From: Pedosphaera parvula Ellin514
GTDB taxonomy: Bacteria; Verrucomicrobiota; Verrucomicrobiia; Limisphaerales; Pedosphaeraceae
Assembly (NCBI RefSeq): GCF_000172555.1
Contig: NZ_ABOX02000008.1
Coordinates: forward strand, 124,001-188,000
Length of the DNA stretch: 64,000 bases
Direction of reading: 5' to 3'
Made by a program: the position numbers and the translations under genes. Below the pieces are notes generated by a model. The model ran no database searches, was not told the DNA's origin, and saw only the letters and a list, made by a program, of their open reading frames with translations. Shown here one piece after another: positions 39,592 through 48,283 of the stretch (position 1 is the first letter of the stretch; every line of letters starts with the position of its first letter).

Positions 39592-41472
39592 TTAGTTGGA
39601 TGCCTGTTGGGTGGGTTGGTTGCGACGGTACTGAAACGGGTAACTCTTTACAATCTCAGCAATCAAAACCGAGCTGCGATAATTACTCTCTGCCAACTTT
39701 TTGGTAATCTCTTTGACCGTGGGGACGTCGTAATATTCCAATCCCCGACCCAACGCATACGCTAGCATTTTTTCGGTGAGGTTTCGAGCGAAATCGTCCT
39801 TGCGATTCAGCAGGACTTTTTTCAATTCCGCCGGACCGGTAAACTTTTCCCCGGAAGGCATTACACCGGAGGCGTCCACCGGCTTTTGCTCAATCTCTGC
39901 GCGCCAGCGGCCGATGGCATCGAAGTTTTCCAAACCGAAGCCGAGCGGGTCCATCTTGGAATGGCAACCGGCGCAGTTCGGATTGGAGCGATGTTTTTCC
40001 AATTGTTGGCGTAGGGTCAGGCCATCGACTGGATGATCGTTGGGAGGCAGGCTTTGAACGAGTGGCGGCGGCGGAGGTGGAGGAGTTCCAAGAATTTGTT
40101 CCAGCACCCATTTGCCGCGGAGCACTGGACTGGTGCGCAAGGGATAGGAAGTCATGGTAAGGACGGCGCTCATGCCGAGCACGCCGCCGCGATTGGCGTC
40201 TTTCAATTCGACCTTTTGCAATTCGCGGCCATGAACTCCATCGATGCCGTAGAGCTGCGCGAGATCTTCGTTCAGGTAGGTATAATTGGCATCGAGAATG
40301 TCCATCACACTCCGGTCTTCCTGAACAACGGAGTTAAAGAACTCAATCACCTCGGCATACATGGCATCGCGAAGTGCAGGTGTGTATTCCGGAAACTTGT
40401 TTGTGTCGGGTTGGGCGGAGGTTTTCAATTCGCGCACGCGCAGCCATTGACCGGCAAAGCTGTCAGAGAAAACTTTTGATTTGCGATCGCGCAACATCCG
40501 TTGCACCTGTTGCTCCAATACTGCCGGCTCGTGGAGCTTGTTTTTGGAGGCGAGAGCAAACAGTTCGTCATCGGGCATGGAGGACCAAAGGAAATAGGAA
40601 AGCCGGCTGGCGAGCTCGTAATCGCTGACAGGATAGGGCTGGGAGGATTCGCGATCCTGTTCCACGCGGAAAAGGAATTTGGGGGAAACCAGGATGCCTT
40701 TCAGCGCGGTTTTTACGGCAGCTTCGTAGTCTTGTCCCTGTTTTCTGGCCGTATCGTAAATGGATAAGAGGCGGTCTACTTCTTCTTTTTGCGCGGGGCG
40801 GCGAAAGCCTTGCAGCGCGAAATGCGCGATGATTTTTTTAGCCGTGGCGCGGTCGGAGTTGAAGATGTTTTTCTTTGCAAAGAAAATTTTATCGTGATGG
40901 GCGGCGTCGAGTATTTCCGTGGCGGCAGCCAAATAGCGTTCCATCAGAATGGGAGGGATGAACATGGTGTCGGCATTGTTGTCGAAGCCGCCACCACCGC
41001 CGCCTTCGGTGGGAAATTTGTCGGCGGGATTGGAATCGACGCCCAGGAGGTCGCGCACGGTGCAATTGTATTCCGTTTTGCTGAGGCGATGGATGAGCAC
41101 GCGTCCGGGGTCTTTGGGCAGACGGCCTTCTTCAAGGTCTTTTAAGGATTTTTCAATCCAGGCAACCATCTGCTTGCGCTGCTCGACGGTGGGTTGTGGC
41201 TTGCCCTCGGGCGGCATGTCCTCATCGCGGACTTTGGCGACGACCTTCTCCCAGAGTTTGATGTCGTGATAGACGGAGATTGAGTTGGTGAACGAACTGA
41301 AGTTGACTCCGGCCTTGGCTTTATCCGGGCCATGGCATTTGGCGCAATATTGGTCAAGTAATGGGCGGATTTCTTCCTTGAAGGGATCGGGATGCGCGAC
41401 AGCGTCGGCTGCCGAAGCGGGTTGGACTCCCAGCAGCAGAACACCAATTAAACTGTACAAGCTTTTTCGCAC
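39592..41472 (-). CDS. DUF1592/DUF1588/DUF1585-type secreted cytochrome c-like protein
   Basis: The 626-residue protein has a signal peptide (1-21). A cytochrome-c-like N-terminus carries 'YCAKCHGPDKAKAG' (heme motif C43-x2-C46-H47). Further on are the DUF1587 segment 'RLSKTEYNCTVRDLLGVD', the DUF1595/1592 segment 'FLFRVEQD' and 'ELASRLSYFLWSSMPDDELF', and DUF1588 'RGGVLGMSAVLTMTSYPLRT' with a second heme motif 'NPNCAGCHSKMDPLGFGLEN'. The C-terminus 'EKMLAYALGRGLEYYD' is DUF1585. The family is a hallmark of Planctomycetes and Verrucomicrobia and is presumed to act in periplasmic redox chemistry on unknown substrates. It is the first gene of a two-gene operon with the DUF1552 gene. Confidence 0.93.
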   Translation of the reverse strand: MRKSLYSLIGVLLLGVQPASAADAVAHPDPFKEEIRPLLDQYCAKCHGPDKAKAGVNFSSFTNSISVYHDIKLWEKVVAKVRDEDMPPEGKPQPTVEQRKQMVAWIEKSLKDLEEGRLPKDPGRVLIHRLSKTEYNCTVRDLLGVDSNPADKFPTEGGGGGGFDNNADTMFIPPILMERYLAAATEILDAAHHDKIFFAKKNIFNSDRATAKKIIAHFALQGFRRPAQKEEVDRLLSIYDTARKQGQDYEAAVKTALKGILVSPKFLFRVEQDRESSQPYPVSDYELASRLSYFLWSSMPDDELFALASKNKLHEPAVLEQQVQRMLRDRKSKVFSDSFAGQWLRVRELKTSAQPDTNKFPEYTPALRDAMYAEVIEFFNSVVQEDRSVMDILDANYTYLNEDLAQLYGIDGVHGRELQKVELKDANRGGVLGMSAVLTMTSYPLRTSPVLRGKWVLEQILGTPPPPPPPLVQSLPPNDHPVDGLTLRQQLEKHRSNPNCAGCHSKMDPLGFGLENFDAIGRWRAEIEQKPVDASGVMPSGEKFTGPAELKKVLLNRKDDFARNLTEKMLAYALGRGLEYYDVPTVKEITKKLAESNYRSSVLIAEIVKSYPFQYRRNQPTQQASN

Positions 41473-41631
41473 GTGCCATTAGAAGCGACGCTCGCCGCGG
41501 GTTGTTTATTCTTACAACTTATCAGACCAGCCGTCAGGCAAATGACTGAACCGGCTGATATAATAAGAAAATAGCGGTCTGAGAGAGCGTCTGCAACCGA
41601 TATACGCGGCGATGGTTGGAGAATTTAGCAA

Positions 41632-43296
41632 TTATTCTTCGAGGATGGTGCGGAAATATTTGGCAGGTTGGTCGAGCGGCTGGTGCAAAATAAAGATACC
41701 ATTGGTGTTGGTGATGGAACCGGTGACCGTCCAGTCAACCAGGTTGGTGGAGGATTCGATGCGGTAGCTGGCACTTTGATGGCCGAGTACGAGCCACTCC
41801 AGAGTAGGTGTGCCATTACTCGAAATTACCTTGGTGGAGAGGGTGAGGCAGGTGATGTTGGTTTGATTGCCAGTGTGAATGATTTCTTCGTCAGAATCGG
41901 AGAAGCTGCCCCAGTTGATAAGCGCTCCACCACAGGAATAGTTCGTTAACCCACCAGCAGCAGCGATATACTTGCTTTCGTCTTGGTAAATAATCTGGAT
42001 CGGGCCGTGAATTACTCCTGGCCCGGCGCCTCCCGGGTTTGCGTTCAAGTTGCAATTGTTGCCCCAATTCGTTGTGCCCGACCTCTGCATGATGGGGGTG
42101 AAACCCATAAAAGGATTGCCATCCCTGTCCTTCACTATACTGAAGCCAAGGTCCTTGACGCTGAAAATAAAATCGGGTTTCGCAGTCACCCGCTGAACCA
42201 TTTGGGTTGCCAGCAGCCCATTCGTGAAATAAAGATCCGCAAATTGGTTCGTCATCGGCGCAAAATTGCCGAAGGAATTGGTGCTGTGGCGAAGAAAAGT
42301 GAGCTTTTCGATGCCAGGACGCGGAGCTGTGCGGACAAGTGTGTTGGTGCTATTTAAGGCGGCAACAACCGAATCCTCCAGCGTTTCTGTATGTACATTC
42401 GTACGATTTAAAAGGAAAAGCAGGGCGCCGACATCATCTTGAGACAAGCCGATGCAGAATTGACCGCTTAGATTGGAGGAATTAAAGAGATAATCTGCAA
42501 CACTCCCATTATCCGCCGATGAAGGATCGACGGGAAAATTGCGAGTAATTGCCTTGGAGAGGTTTGGGCCATAAGCAATAAGATAAAACGAATAGCTGAT
42601 TTGGTTGATGGAGTTGGTGGGCTGCAAGATGGTAGGATCGTAATTTCGTAAAATGCCGTAATCGGGAATAAATCCGGCCTGTTCGAGATCTGTTTCCCAG
42701 AGACCGTCCAAAAACTTTGAGGGTTGATAAAAGTAATTGGCCGTAGCGGCATCCCAATGTCTGAGAGTCCAAACGTAACGTGAGGGGGATGTCAGGCCCA
42801 ATTGTTCCAGGAGCAAAGAAAGGGTGACCGTCTTGAGGTCATAAAGAGTTTGCGCTTGCGCCTGGTAATTAAAGCGGCTCGTTGCCAAAGGATAGTTGGT
42901 TAACGCGATGTTTGAAGCGGGTGGCAGATCATTAATTACCTGAATCGCCTGCTCGACGGCGTCGACGCCGGGTTGGCCGAAGTAGTCGAGAAAGGATTGG
43001 TCGAAGCCATAGGTGACGACTGGCACGTTCCAGCGATATTCTTCACCCAAGGCCATTGGGCCGCCGATGTCACCTTGATTTGGAAAGTAGCCCAGGTCGG
43101 GAGTCATCCACGGCGTAAACGGGCCAAGGAGAGAGAAAGCATGGGAAGAAATGAGGTTACAAAGATATAGGGCGGAGCAGAGGACTCCGAGAAACACCCG
43201 CCTTTTGAGAGTAGTTTTCAAGCGTGGTGAGTGTAGGAAAGTTGGATGCGAAGTAAAGTTTCCTCTTGTTTTAGGGAGAGCATTGAAGTCTGCCAT
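41632..43296 (-). CDS. Secreted verrucomicrobial family protein with C-terminal STNLxxW module
   Basis: The protein has 554 residues from the ATG at 43296; the frame extends further upstream, but that part reads as non-coding. A signal segment (about 33-52) is followed by 'PFTPWMTPDLGYFPNQGDIG' and 'GPMALGEEYRWNVPVVTYGF', a pattern I associate with a paralog-rich, uncharacterised secreted family of this phylum. 'VEQAIQVINDLPPASN' resembles the metzincin-like 'a...A...W..' opening of matrix proteases, but no HExxH motif exists. It contains 'GFSIVKDRDGNPFMGFTP' and ends with 'YRIESSTNLVDWTVTG...AKYFRTILEE'. Function unknown. It diverges from the Kelch gene across a 350-bp gap (43297-43647) in which I see nothing specific. 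Confidence 0.7.
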   Translation of the reverse strand: MADFNALPKTRGNFTSHPTFLHSPRLKTTLKRRVFLGVLCSALYLCNLISSHAFSLLGPFTPWMTPDLGYFPNQGDIGGPMALGEEYRWNVPVVTYGFDQSFLDYFGQPGVDAVEQAIQVINDLPPASNIALTNYPLATSRFNYQAQAQTLYDLKTVTLSLLLEQLGLTSPSRYVWTLRHWDAATANYFYQPSKFLDGLWETDLEQAGFIPDYGILRNYDPTILQPTNSINQISYSFYLIAYGPNLSKAITRNFPVDPSSADNGSVADYLFNSSNLSGQFCIGLSQDDVGALLFLLNRTNVHTETLEDSVVAALNSTNTLVRTAPRPGIEKLTFLRHSTNSFGNFAPMTNQFADLYFTNGLLATQMVQRVTAKPDFIFSVKDLGFSIVKDRDGNPFMGFTPIMQRSGTTNWGNNCNLNANPGGAGPGVIHGPIQIIYQDESKYIAAAGGLTNYSCGGALINWGSFSDSDEEIIHTGNQTNITCLTLSTKVISSNGTPTLEWLVLGHQSASYRIESSTNLVDWTVTGSITNTNGIFILHQPLDQPAKYFRTILEE

Positions 43297-43647
43297 TCGG
43301 CACTGATTGCTGGCGCGAGGTGTTGAGTCGTGGGGCGCATACGCGAGTTGGGGCAAGGGGTTGTATGGAATCGTGGGCCAGGTTAGTGCGGCGCTCAGGG
43401 ACTGATACGCCCTACCCACGAGCCTGGCGGCGGGGTTGGAATTCCCGGCCACGACACCGCGGCTCGTATGAGACCGGGAGCGTCCTGTCGGAGGGGAATG
43501 TTGCGAAAATGAATGGGGCGAATCTCCATGCGGTATGGATAAGGGACTCCATATACCTTTTTGCAGCCAGATCATACAACTTCACCTGTGAAATCGACGG
43601 GTTTGCCTTGGTTGCCCGCAATGAGGCGGGTGAGCAGGACGGCGGGG

Positions 43648-45447
43648 ATGAGAGTGTTTGTTTTTATGAAATACTTTATTTTCGTTCTAGCTGTAATGCT
43701 TGGCTGCGCGGTGCCGCAGGGAGCTTTGGCGCAGGTGCCGCAACTCATCCATTACCAGGGTCGCGTAGCGGTGAGCGGGAATGCGTTTACTGGTTCAGGA
43801 CAATTCAAATTCGCGCTCGTCAATGGTGATGGCTCCGTCACGTACTGGAGTAATGACGGCACCAGTAATAATGGGAGTGAGCCGAATACATCGGTGGGCA
43901 TTAGTGCGGCGAACGGACTTTTTTCAGTCCTGTTGGGCGATACTTCGCTGAACAACATGAGTTCCATTTTACCGGGGGTATTTGCTAACAGCGATGTCCG
44001 GTTGCGCATCTGGTTTAATGATGGGCAGCACGGCTTTCAGCAAATGACCCCCGACCAACGTCTCGCCTCGGTTGGCTATGCCATGACTGCGGCGAATGCC
44101 AGCGTAGCCGCCACGGTGCCGGATGGCGCGATTACATCTGCGAAACTTTCCGGCAATGCGGTGAGTTCCGGGAACCTTGCTCCCGGAGCAGCTGTGGACA
44201 ATTTGCAGGCCAGCGGCCAGAGCGCTGTTCCGAGCGGTGGCATCATTCTTTCAACATCCGCTGCAGCAGCGAATTTGCTGAATGCCGGTTATCAAATGGT
44301 CGGGCAGATCGCTGGTGCGGTCTCAAATTCGCCGCCTCCCACGTCGGGAGCAGAGGCGTGGAATCAGCGGTCGAATAATAATGCGCCGCAACCTCGTTGG
44401 GGGCATACGGTGGTTTGGACTGGCAGCGAGATGATTGTGTGGGGTGGCATCAACGCCAACTACCTAAGCGATGGAGGACGTTATAATCCTTCCACACAAA
44501 CCTGGATGCCGCTGCCCGCGAGTGGATTGGCACCGCGGCAATTTCATGTGGCGGTATGGACGGGGAGCAAAATGATTGTGTGGGGCGGCTATGATAACGG
44601 CATTTATTTGAATGATGGGGCGATGTATGATCCGGCATCGAACACCTGGTCGTCGGTCACCACGAGCGGAGCGCCGGTGATACGCGATGCGCCGGTCGCG
44701 ATTTGGACCGGCACGGAAATGATTATTTGGGGCGGATACAATAACAACGGCACCCATTACCTGGGAGATGGAGCGAAGTATAATCCGAACACCGACACCT
44801 GGACGCCGATGGCCACGGCCAATGCGCCGGTGGCACGTTATTTTCACACGGCGGTGTGGACTGGTACCGAGATGATCGTGTGGGGCGGTTCGAATGGTGA
44901 CGGGGCGTTTCTAAACTCCGGAGCGCGATACAACCCGAGCGCAAATACGTGGACGCCGATTTCAAGTTCCGGTGCGCCGGTGGGACGTTTTTACCAGGCA
45001 GCGGTATGGACGGGAACGGAGATGCTGATTTGGGGTGGATACGGTGCCAGCGGCTATTTGGGTGATGGTGCGCGATATAATCTGGCGAACAACAGTTGGA
45101 CGGCGATGAGCAGCAGCGGCGCGCCGGGGCCACGGTTCGGACACTCGTGGGCGTGGACCGGGAACGAGATGATTATCTGGGGCGGATACAACTTTGGTTC
45201 CTTGAATGATGGGGCGAGGTATAATCCGTCCAACAATTCATGGACGGCGATGATAACCACCGGTGAGCCTTCGGCGCGGAACTGGCATTCAGCCGTTTGG
45301 ACGGGCAGCGAGATGCTGATCTTTGGCGGGATTTACAATTCCACGACTTATTTCAATGACACGTTCAGCTACAGCACCGGTCAAAGTCAAAGCAGCGGGG
45401 GAGGAAGTGGCCAGACTCAGACGTTGTATCTTTACTTGAAGCCTTGA
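43648..45447 (+). CDS. Secreted seven-Kelch-repeat protein
   Basis: The protein has 599 residues from the ATG at 43648 (AGGA 11 bases upstream); the ATG at 43666 is a possible alternative. The signal peptide ends 'AVPQGALAQ'. The N-terminal 200 residues ('LIHYQGRVAVSGNAFTGSGQ', 'VPDGAITSAKLSGNAV') resemble the module seen before propellers or tail-fibre-like parts in phylum members. Seven repeats of 45-50 residues follow, of the form 'R..H.AVWTGSEMIVWGGY...YL.DGARYNPS.NTW', which should close into a seven-bladed Kelch propeller. A Ser/Gly-rich tail ends the protein. It is likely an extracellular binding protein or galactose-oxidase-like scaffold without catalytic residues. A terminator follows at 45500. 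Confidence 0.85.
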   Translation: MRVFVFMKYFIFVLAVMLGCAVPQGALAQVPQLIHYQGRVAVSGNAFTGSGQFKFALVNGDGSVTYWSNDGTSNNGSEPNTSVGISAANGLFSVLLGDTSLNNMSSILPGVFANSDVRLRIWFNDGQHGFQQMTPDQRLASVGYAMTAANASVAATVPDGAITSAKLSGNAVSSGNLAPGAAVDNLQASGQSAVPSGGIILSTSAAAANLLNAGYQMVGQIAGAVSNSPPPTSGAEAWNQRSNNNAPQPRWGHTVVWTGSEMIVWGGINANYLSDGGRYNPSTQTWMPLPASGLAPRQFHVAVWTGSKMIVWGGYDNGIYLNDGAMYDPASNTWSSVTTSGAPVIRDAPVAIWTGTEMIIWGGYNNNGTHYLGDGAKYNPNTDTWTPMATANAPVARYFHTAVWTGTEMIVWGGSNGDGAFLNSGARYNPSANTWTPISSSGAPVGRFYQAAVWTGTEMLIWGGYGASGYLGDGARYNLANNSWTAMSSSGAPGPRFGHSWAWTGNEMIIWGGYNFGSLNDGARYNPSNNSWTAMITTGEPSARNWHSAVWTGSEMLIFGGIYNSTTYFNDTFSYSTGQSQSSGGGSGQTQTLYLYLKP

Positions 45448-45499
45448 GGAGTTGGTGATTATCGATCCAAGCCAAGACCACCTGGCTGAAAAAATTTAA

Positions 45500-45529
45500 C
45501 CCGCGCAAACTCTGAGGAGCTTGCGCGGG
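45500..45529. terminator. Stem-loop between convergent genes
   Basis: CCCGCGCAA/TTGCGCGGG forms a perfect 9-bp stem (45500-45508, 45521-45529). On the plus strand it is followed by CTTTGCTC. On the minus strand it is followed by TTAAATTTTTTC, the better U-run, so it best serves the GH25 gene and perhaps both genes. Confidence 0.7.
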
Positions 45530-45548
45530 CTTTGCTCATGGTTTTGGA

Positions 45549-47435
45549 TTATGGCTGGCCGTAGTAGAATTTGGCACCCGCGTTGCCCATGCTGAACCAG
45601 CCGTTCCAGCCACCACCGGGGGTGGTTTGGTAGTTGGTCCACATGGCCAGGTCAGTGCCGCTGATGGCGAAGATCTGTAGGGCTCCGTTCGCGTTGTTGG
45701 CCACCATCAATTGGGAATCCAGGCCGCTGCCGCCCAGGCTATACCACGGGGTCCAGCTGCCACCCGCCACGTTTTGGTAGCGATGCCAGACGACGCCGGC
45801 AGTGGTGACGCCGAAAACTTCCAGGCGTCCATCCGGGTTGATGCCAACGGCCATGCCGGGCTTCGCGCCGGTTCCGAATCCGCCAATGTCACCCCAACCG
45901 TTCCACGCACCGCCGCCGCCGATGACCTGATAGTTGTGCCAGACGTTGCCATTGCTGCCGAGGCCGTAGAGTTCCAGGCGTCCGTCTGCGTTTTGGCCGA
46001 CCGACAGGCGGGGATTCATGCCCGCTCCGCCCATGTCGGCATAGCCGTTCCACGCACCGCCGGCGCTGGTTTGCCAATCGTGCCAGACATGGCCGTTGTC
46101 GCCGACGCCGAAGACTTCCAGGCGACCGTCACCATTCCTGGCTGCCGCATAGCCGGCTTTTAAGTGTGCTCCGGTATGATCCACCCAACCGTTCCAGGCG
46201 CCGCCGGGGGTGTTTTGATAATTGTGCCAGATGTCGCCATTGGAGCCGATGCCGAAGACCTCCAGACGTCCATCGGCGTTGGTGAGGGCGTTGAGATTGG
46301 TCACACCCACTGCATTCTGAGCGAACCAGCCGCTCCAGGATGAGTGCGGCGAATTCTGGTAGTTGTGATAAACCTTCTTGTCAGCACTGTTCACGCAGAA
46401 GATTTCCAGACGACCATCCGGGTTTCTGGCCACGGCCACGCCGGGTACCGCGGTGATGCCACCCATGTTGAAGAGGGCGGTCCAACTGCCGTTGGGATTG
46501 TTTTGATATTCATGAGCCGCAGTGTTGCCACTGGTGACCGCGAACATTTCCAGCGTGCCATCGGTGTTCATGGCGATGGGGCCGACAGAGTAACCGGAAG
46601 CAGGGGTGGATTGGACGCTGCCAATGACCATCGCGGAGACGAAGCTGGACATGGAGCCATTGAATACATCCACGTCACAACCGCCCGAAATTCCGCCAAT
46701 GGAGCCGGCATCGCTGTACTGCCAGGCATTCCAGCCGCCCCAGACGTTGCAGCCGCCGCAGACGGTCCAAGGAGTGCTGCTCTGCGGGTTCTGGCCATTG
46801 TAATCTGCGATCCAGTTCATCCACTTGGCCACGCTGCCGTCAAAGTTACAGGCACTGCAGGCGCTGGTGTAAAGCACGGGTTTGACCGCAATGCCAGCCG
46901 CGGAAGCGTCGTTCAAAATGTCGTTGAACCATTGGTTGGCCCAGTCCGAGTAGCTGCTGGCGCCGACCACGCCGTTGAACACTTCAAAATCGAGCACTGG
47001 CATGACCGTTTTGCCATCCGCCTTGATGTAAGGACCGGCGACGGCCCAGAAGTGAGCGGCCTCTGCGCTGGGGCTGTTCAGTTCCGGATGGGCGAAATGA
47101 TAGGCGCCCATGTAAACGCCGGCGGCCTTGCCGTTGTTTTGGTTGTAGGTGAAAGATCCATCGGTTGTGTTGGCACCCTCCGTCGCTTTGGCCCAGGCAA
47201 ACGAAATACCGGAAGCCTTGACGCTCGACCAGTTGGGCGAGCCTTGGTAGGAGGAGACGTCGATGCCAATCGGGCGTTGCGCCTGGGCAAGGCCGGCGCT
47301 GAAGGCCAGGGTCAGCCCGGTTGCCAACATCGACCTCCAAATCCTCTTTCTGCTTCCTTGGCGATTCATCGTAACAAGGTTTGTTTCAATCGAAGCGGGA
47401 GGAGGATTGTTAATGGGTTTGAATATTGTTTTCAT
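45549..47435 (-). CDS. Secreted GH25 lysozyme with seven-bladed PLL-like propeller
   Basis: The protein has 628 residues from the ATG at 47435; a TTG at 47561 gives a longer but unlikely start. The signal segment is at 36-52. The GH25 muramidase domain (55-265) has 'RPIGIDVSSYQG' (Asp59) and 'MPVLDFEVFNG' (Asp149 and Glu151), the expected catalytic carboxylates. It ends with a Cys-rich loop ('SACSACNFDGS', 'VCGGCNVWGG'). Seven repeats 'NxDGRLEVFGxGxxGxxWHNYQ...GGAWNGW..(M/I)GG' then form a lectin-like propeller. GH25 enzymes cut the MurNAc-GlcNAc bond of peptidoglycan. The catalytic half is a paralog of 48284-50188, including 5' flanks, while the binding half matches the CHAP protein at 17690. 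Confidence 0.9.
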   Translation of the reverse strand: MKTIFKPINNPPPASIETNLVTMNRQGSRKRIWRSMLATGLTLAFSAGLAQAQRPIGIDVSSYQGSPNWSSVKASGISFAWAKATEGANTTDGSFTYNQNNGKAAGVYMGAYHFAHPELNSPSAEAAHFWAVAGPYIKADGKTVMPVLDFEVFNGVVGASSYSDWANQWFNDILNDASAAGIAVKPVLYTSACSACNFDGSVAKWMNWIADYNGQNPQSSTPWTVCGGCNVWGGWNAWQYSDAGSIGGISGGCDVDVFNGSMSSFVSAMVIGSVQSTPASGYSVGPIAMNTDGTLEMFAVTSGNTAAHEYQNNPNGSWTALFNMGGITAVPGVAVARNPDGRLEIFCVNSADKKVYHNYQNSPHSSWSGWFAQNAVGVTNLNALTNADGRLEVFGIGSNGDIWHNYQNTPGGAWNGWVDHTGAHLKAGYAAARNGDGRLEVFGVGDNGHVWHDWQTSAGGAWNGYADMGGAGMNPRLSVGQNADGRLELYGLGSNGNVWHNYQVIGGGGAWNGWGDIGGFGTGAKPGMAVGINPDGRLEVFGVTTAGVVWHRYQNVAGGSWTPWYSLGGSGLDSQLMVANNANGALQIFAISGTDLAMWTNYQTTPGGGWNGWFSMGNAGAKFYYGQP

Positions 47436-47735
47436 GTGGTTTGTTTCTGCCACCGTGATTTTTGCGCGAATATGCCTGAAGGCACATCGCAAGACGGGGG
47501 AGCTAGGGCAAAATGCTAGATGGGTCCAAAGGACACGGTCAAGTAATTTTGTGCTTGACAATTGACTTTGGTAATACAGGTAACTTACTCACAATTCCGC
47601 TTTGAACTGGTCACCCACTTTTTGCAGAGCGAGGAAGTGCTGTCTACGTGCTTGAAAAAGACTCGCCAGGGTTGATGGATTTTCGGTTTCCTCTACAGCC
47701 GATTTGACGATCCCACATTCAAACACCTGGCCAGG

Positions 47736-47909
47736 TTTAAGGGGTCTAGCCAAAATAATTTTGCCCATTCTGGCTTGGTCTTTTGGCCGCTGGCTTCGTT
47801 GCTCGCTCCTTACAGACCCATGGGCAGGGTATGTTCGTCGCTCGCGCCTCGCCAGCGACCAAAATCCCTGCGCCATAAAAGACAACTTTATTTTGGCTAG
47901 ACCCCTAAA
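47736..47909. mobile_element. 174-bp MITE-like element D with near-perfect inverted termini
   Basis: The left end TTTAAGGGGTCTAGCCAAAA (47736 on, 23 bases in all) and the inverted right end TTTAGGGGTCTAGCCAAAAT (to 47909) are identical except for one A. Inside lies a second, diverged inverted pair ('tttggccgctggc' and 'gccagcgaccaaa'), so the element folds into a long hairpin. No frame of note is inside. It lies in the 5' region of the GH25-PLL gene, next to element C copy 2. Only this copy is in the window. Confidence 0.75.
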
Positions 47910-48014
47910 TTGAGATTCGTTGCAGCACGGCGGTCGCAACCTTGGCTTCGCACTTCCTGCTCGACTCACACGAACCTTGGCTGCGCCGCCGCCGCGGTTG
48001 TGTCTGTGATGATG

Positions 48015-48279
48015 TTATAACATTTCTCAAAATGAATGTCGGAAACGGAGCGAGGTATTGGCCGCCTCATCGGTTGGGGGGCGTGGAAGTCACCCGAGGC
48101 GGCGCGGAGTCCCGGGCGCATCTTCCCTCACCCCGCCCTCTCCCATGCGCAAAGGGAGAGGGTGACTACGTCTGGCAGCGCATGGTTGATTGGGCATGAT
48201 GGCGCGGATTGCCATCACGGGTTGTTTTCCCATCAGAGCACAACCCCTTTTTTGACATTCTTTTTGGAGTACGGTCTGA
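48015..48279. mobile_element. 265-bp non-coding element C, copy 2
   Basis: It is nearly identical to 34129-34395 over its whole length, including TTATAACATTTCTCAAAATG at one end and GGAGTACGGTCT at the other. It ends four bases from the stop codon of the GH25-LGFP gene. Together with element D it fills most of the 850-bp gap between the two GH25 genes. Confidence 0.8.
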
Positions 48280-48283
48280 ATGA

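Noticed and set aside
38520-39707. 395-codon plus-strand frame
   Set aside because: It is antisense to the DUF1552 gene, which is firmly supported by motifs and by its operon partner.
42973-43296. Metzincin protease assignment for the protein at 41632-43296
   Set aside because: The N-terminal pattern is suggestive, but no HExxH zinc motif is present anywhere in the protein.
43648-45447. Tandem DNA repeats as a possible satellite
   Set aside because: They are coding Kelch repeats of one continuous reading frame.
46344-47519. 391-codon plus-strand frame
   Set aside because: It is antisense to the GH25-PLL gene and has no ribosome site.
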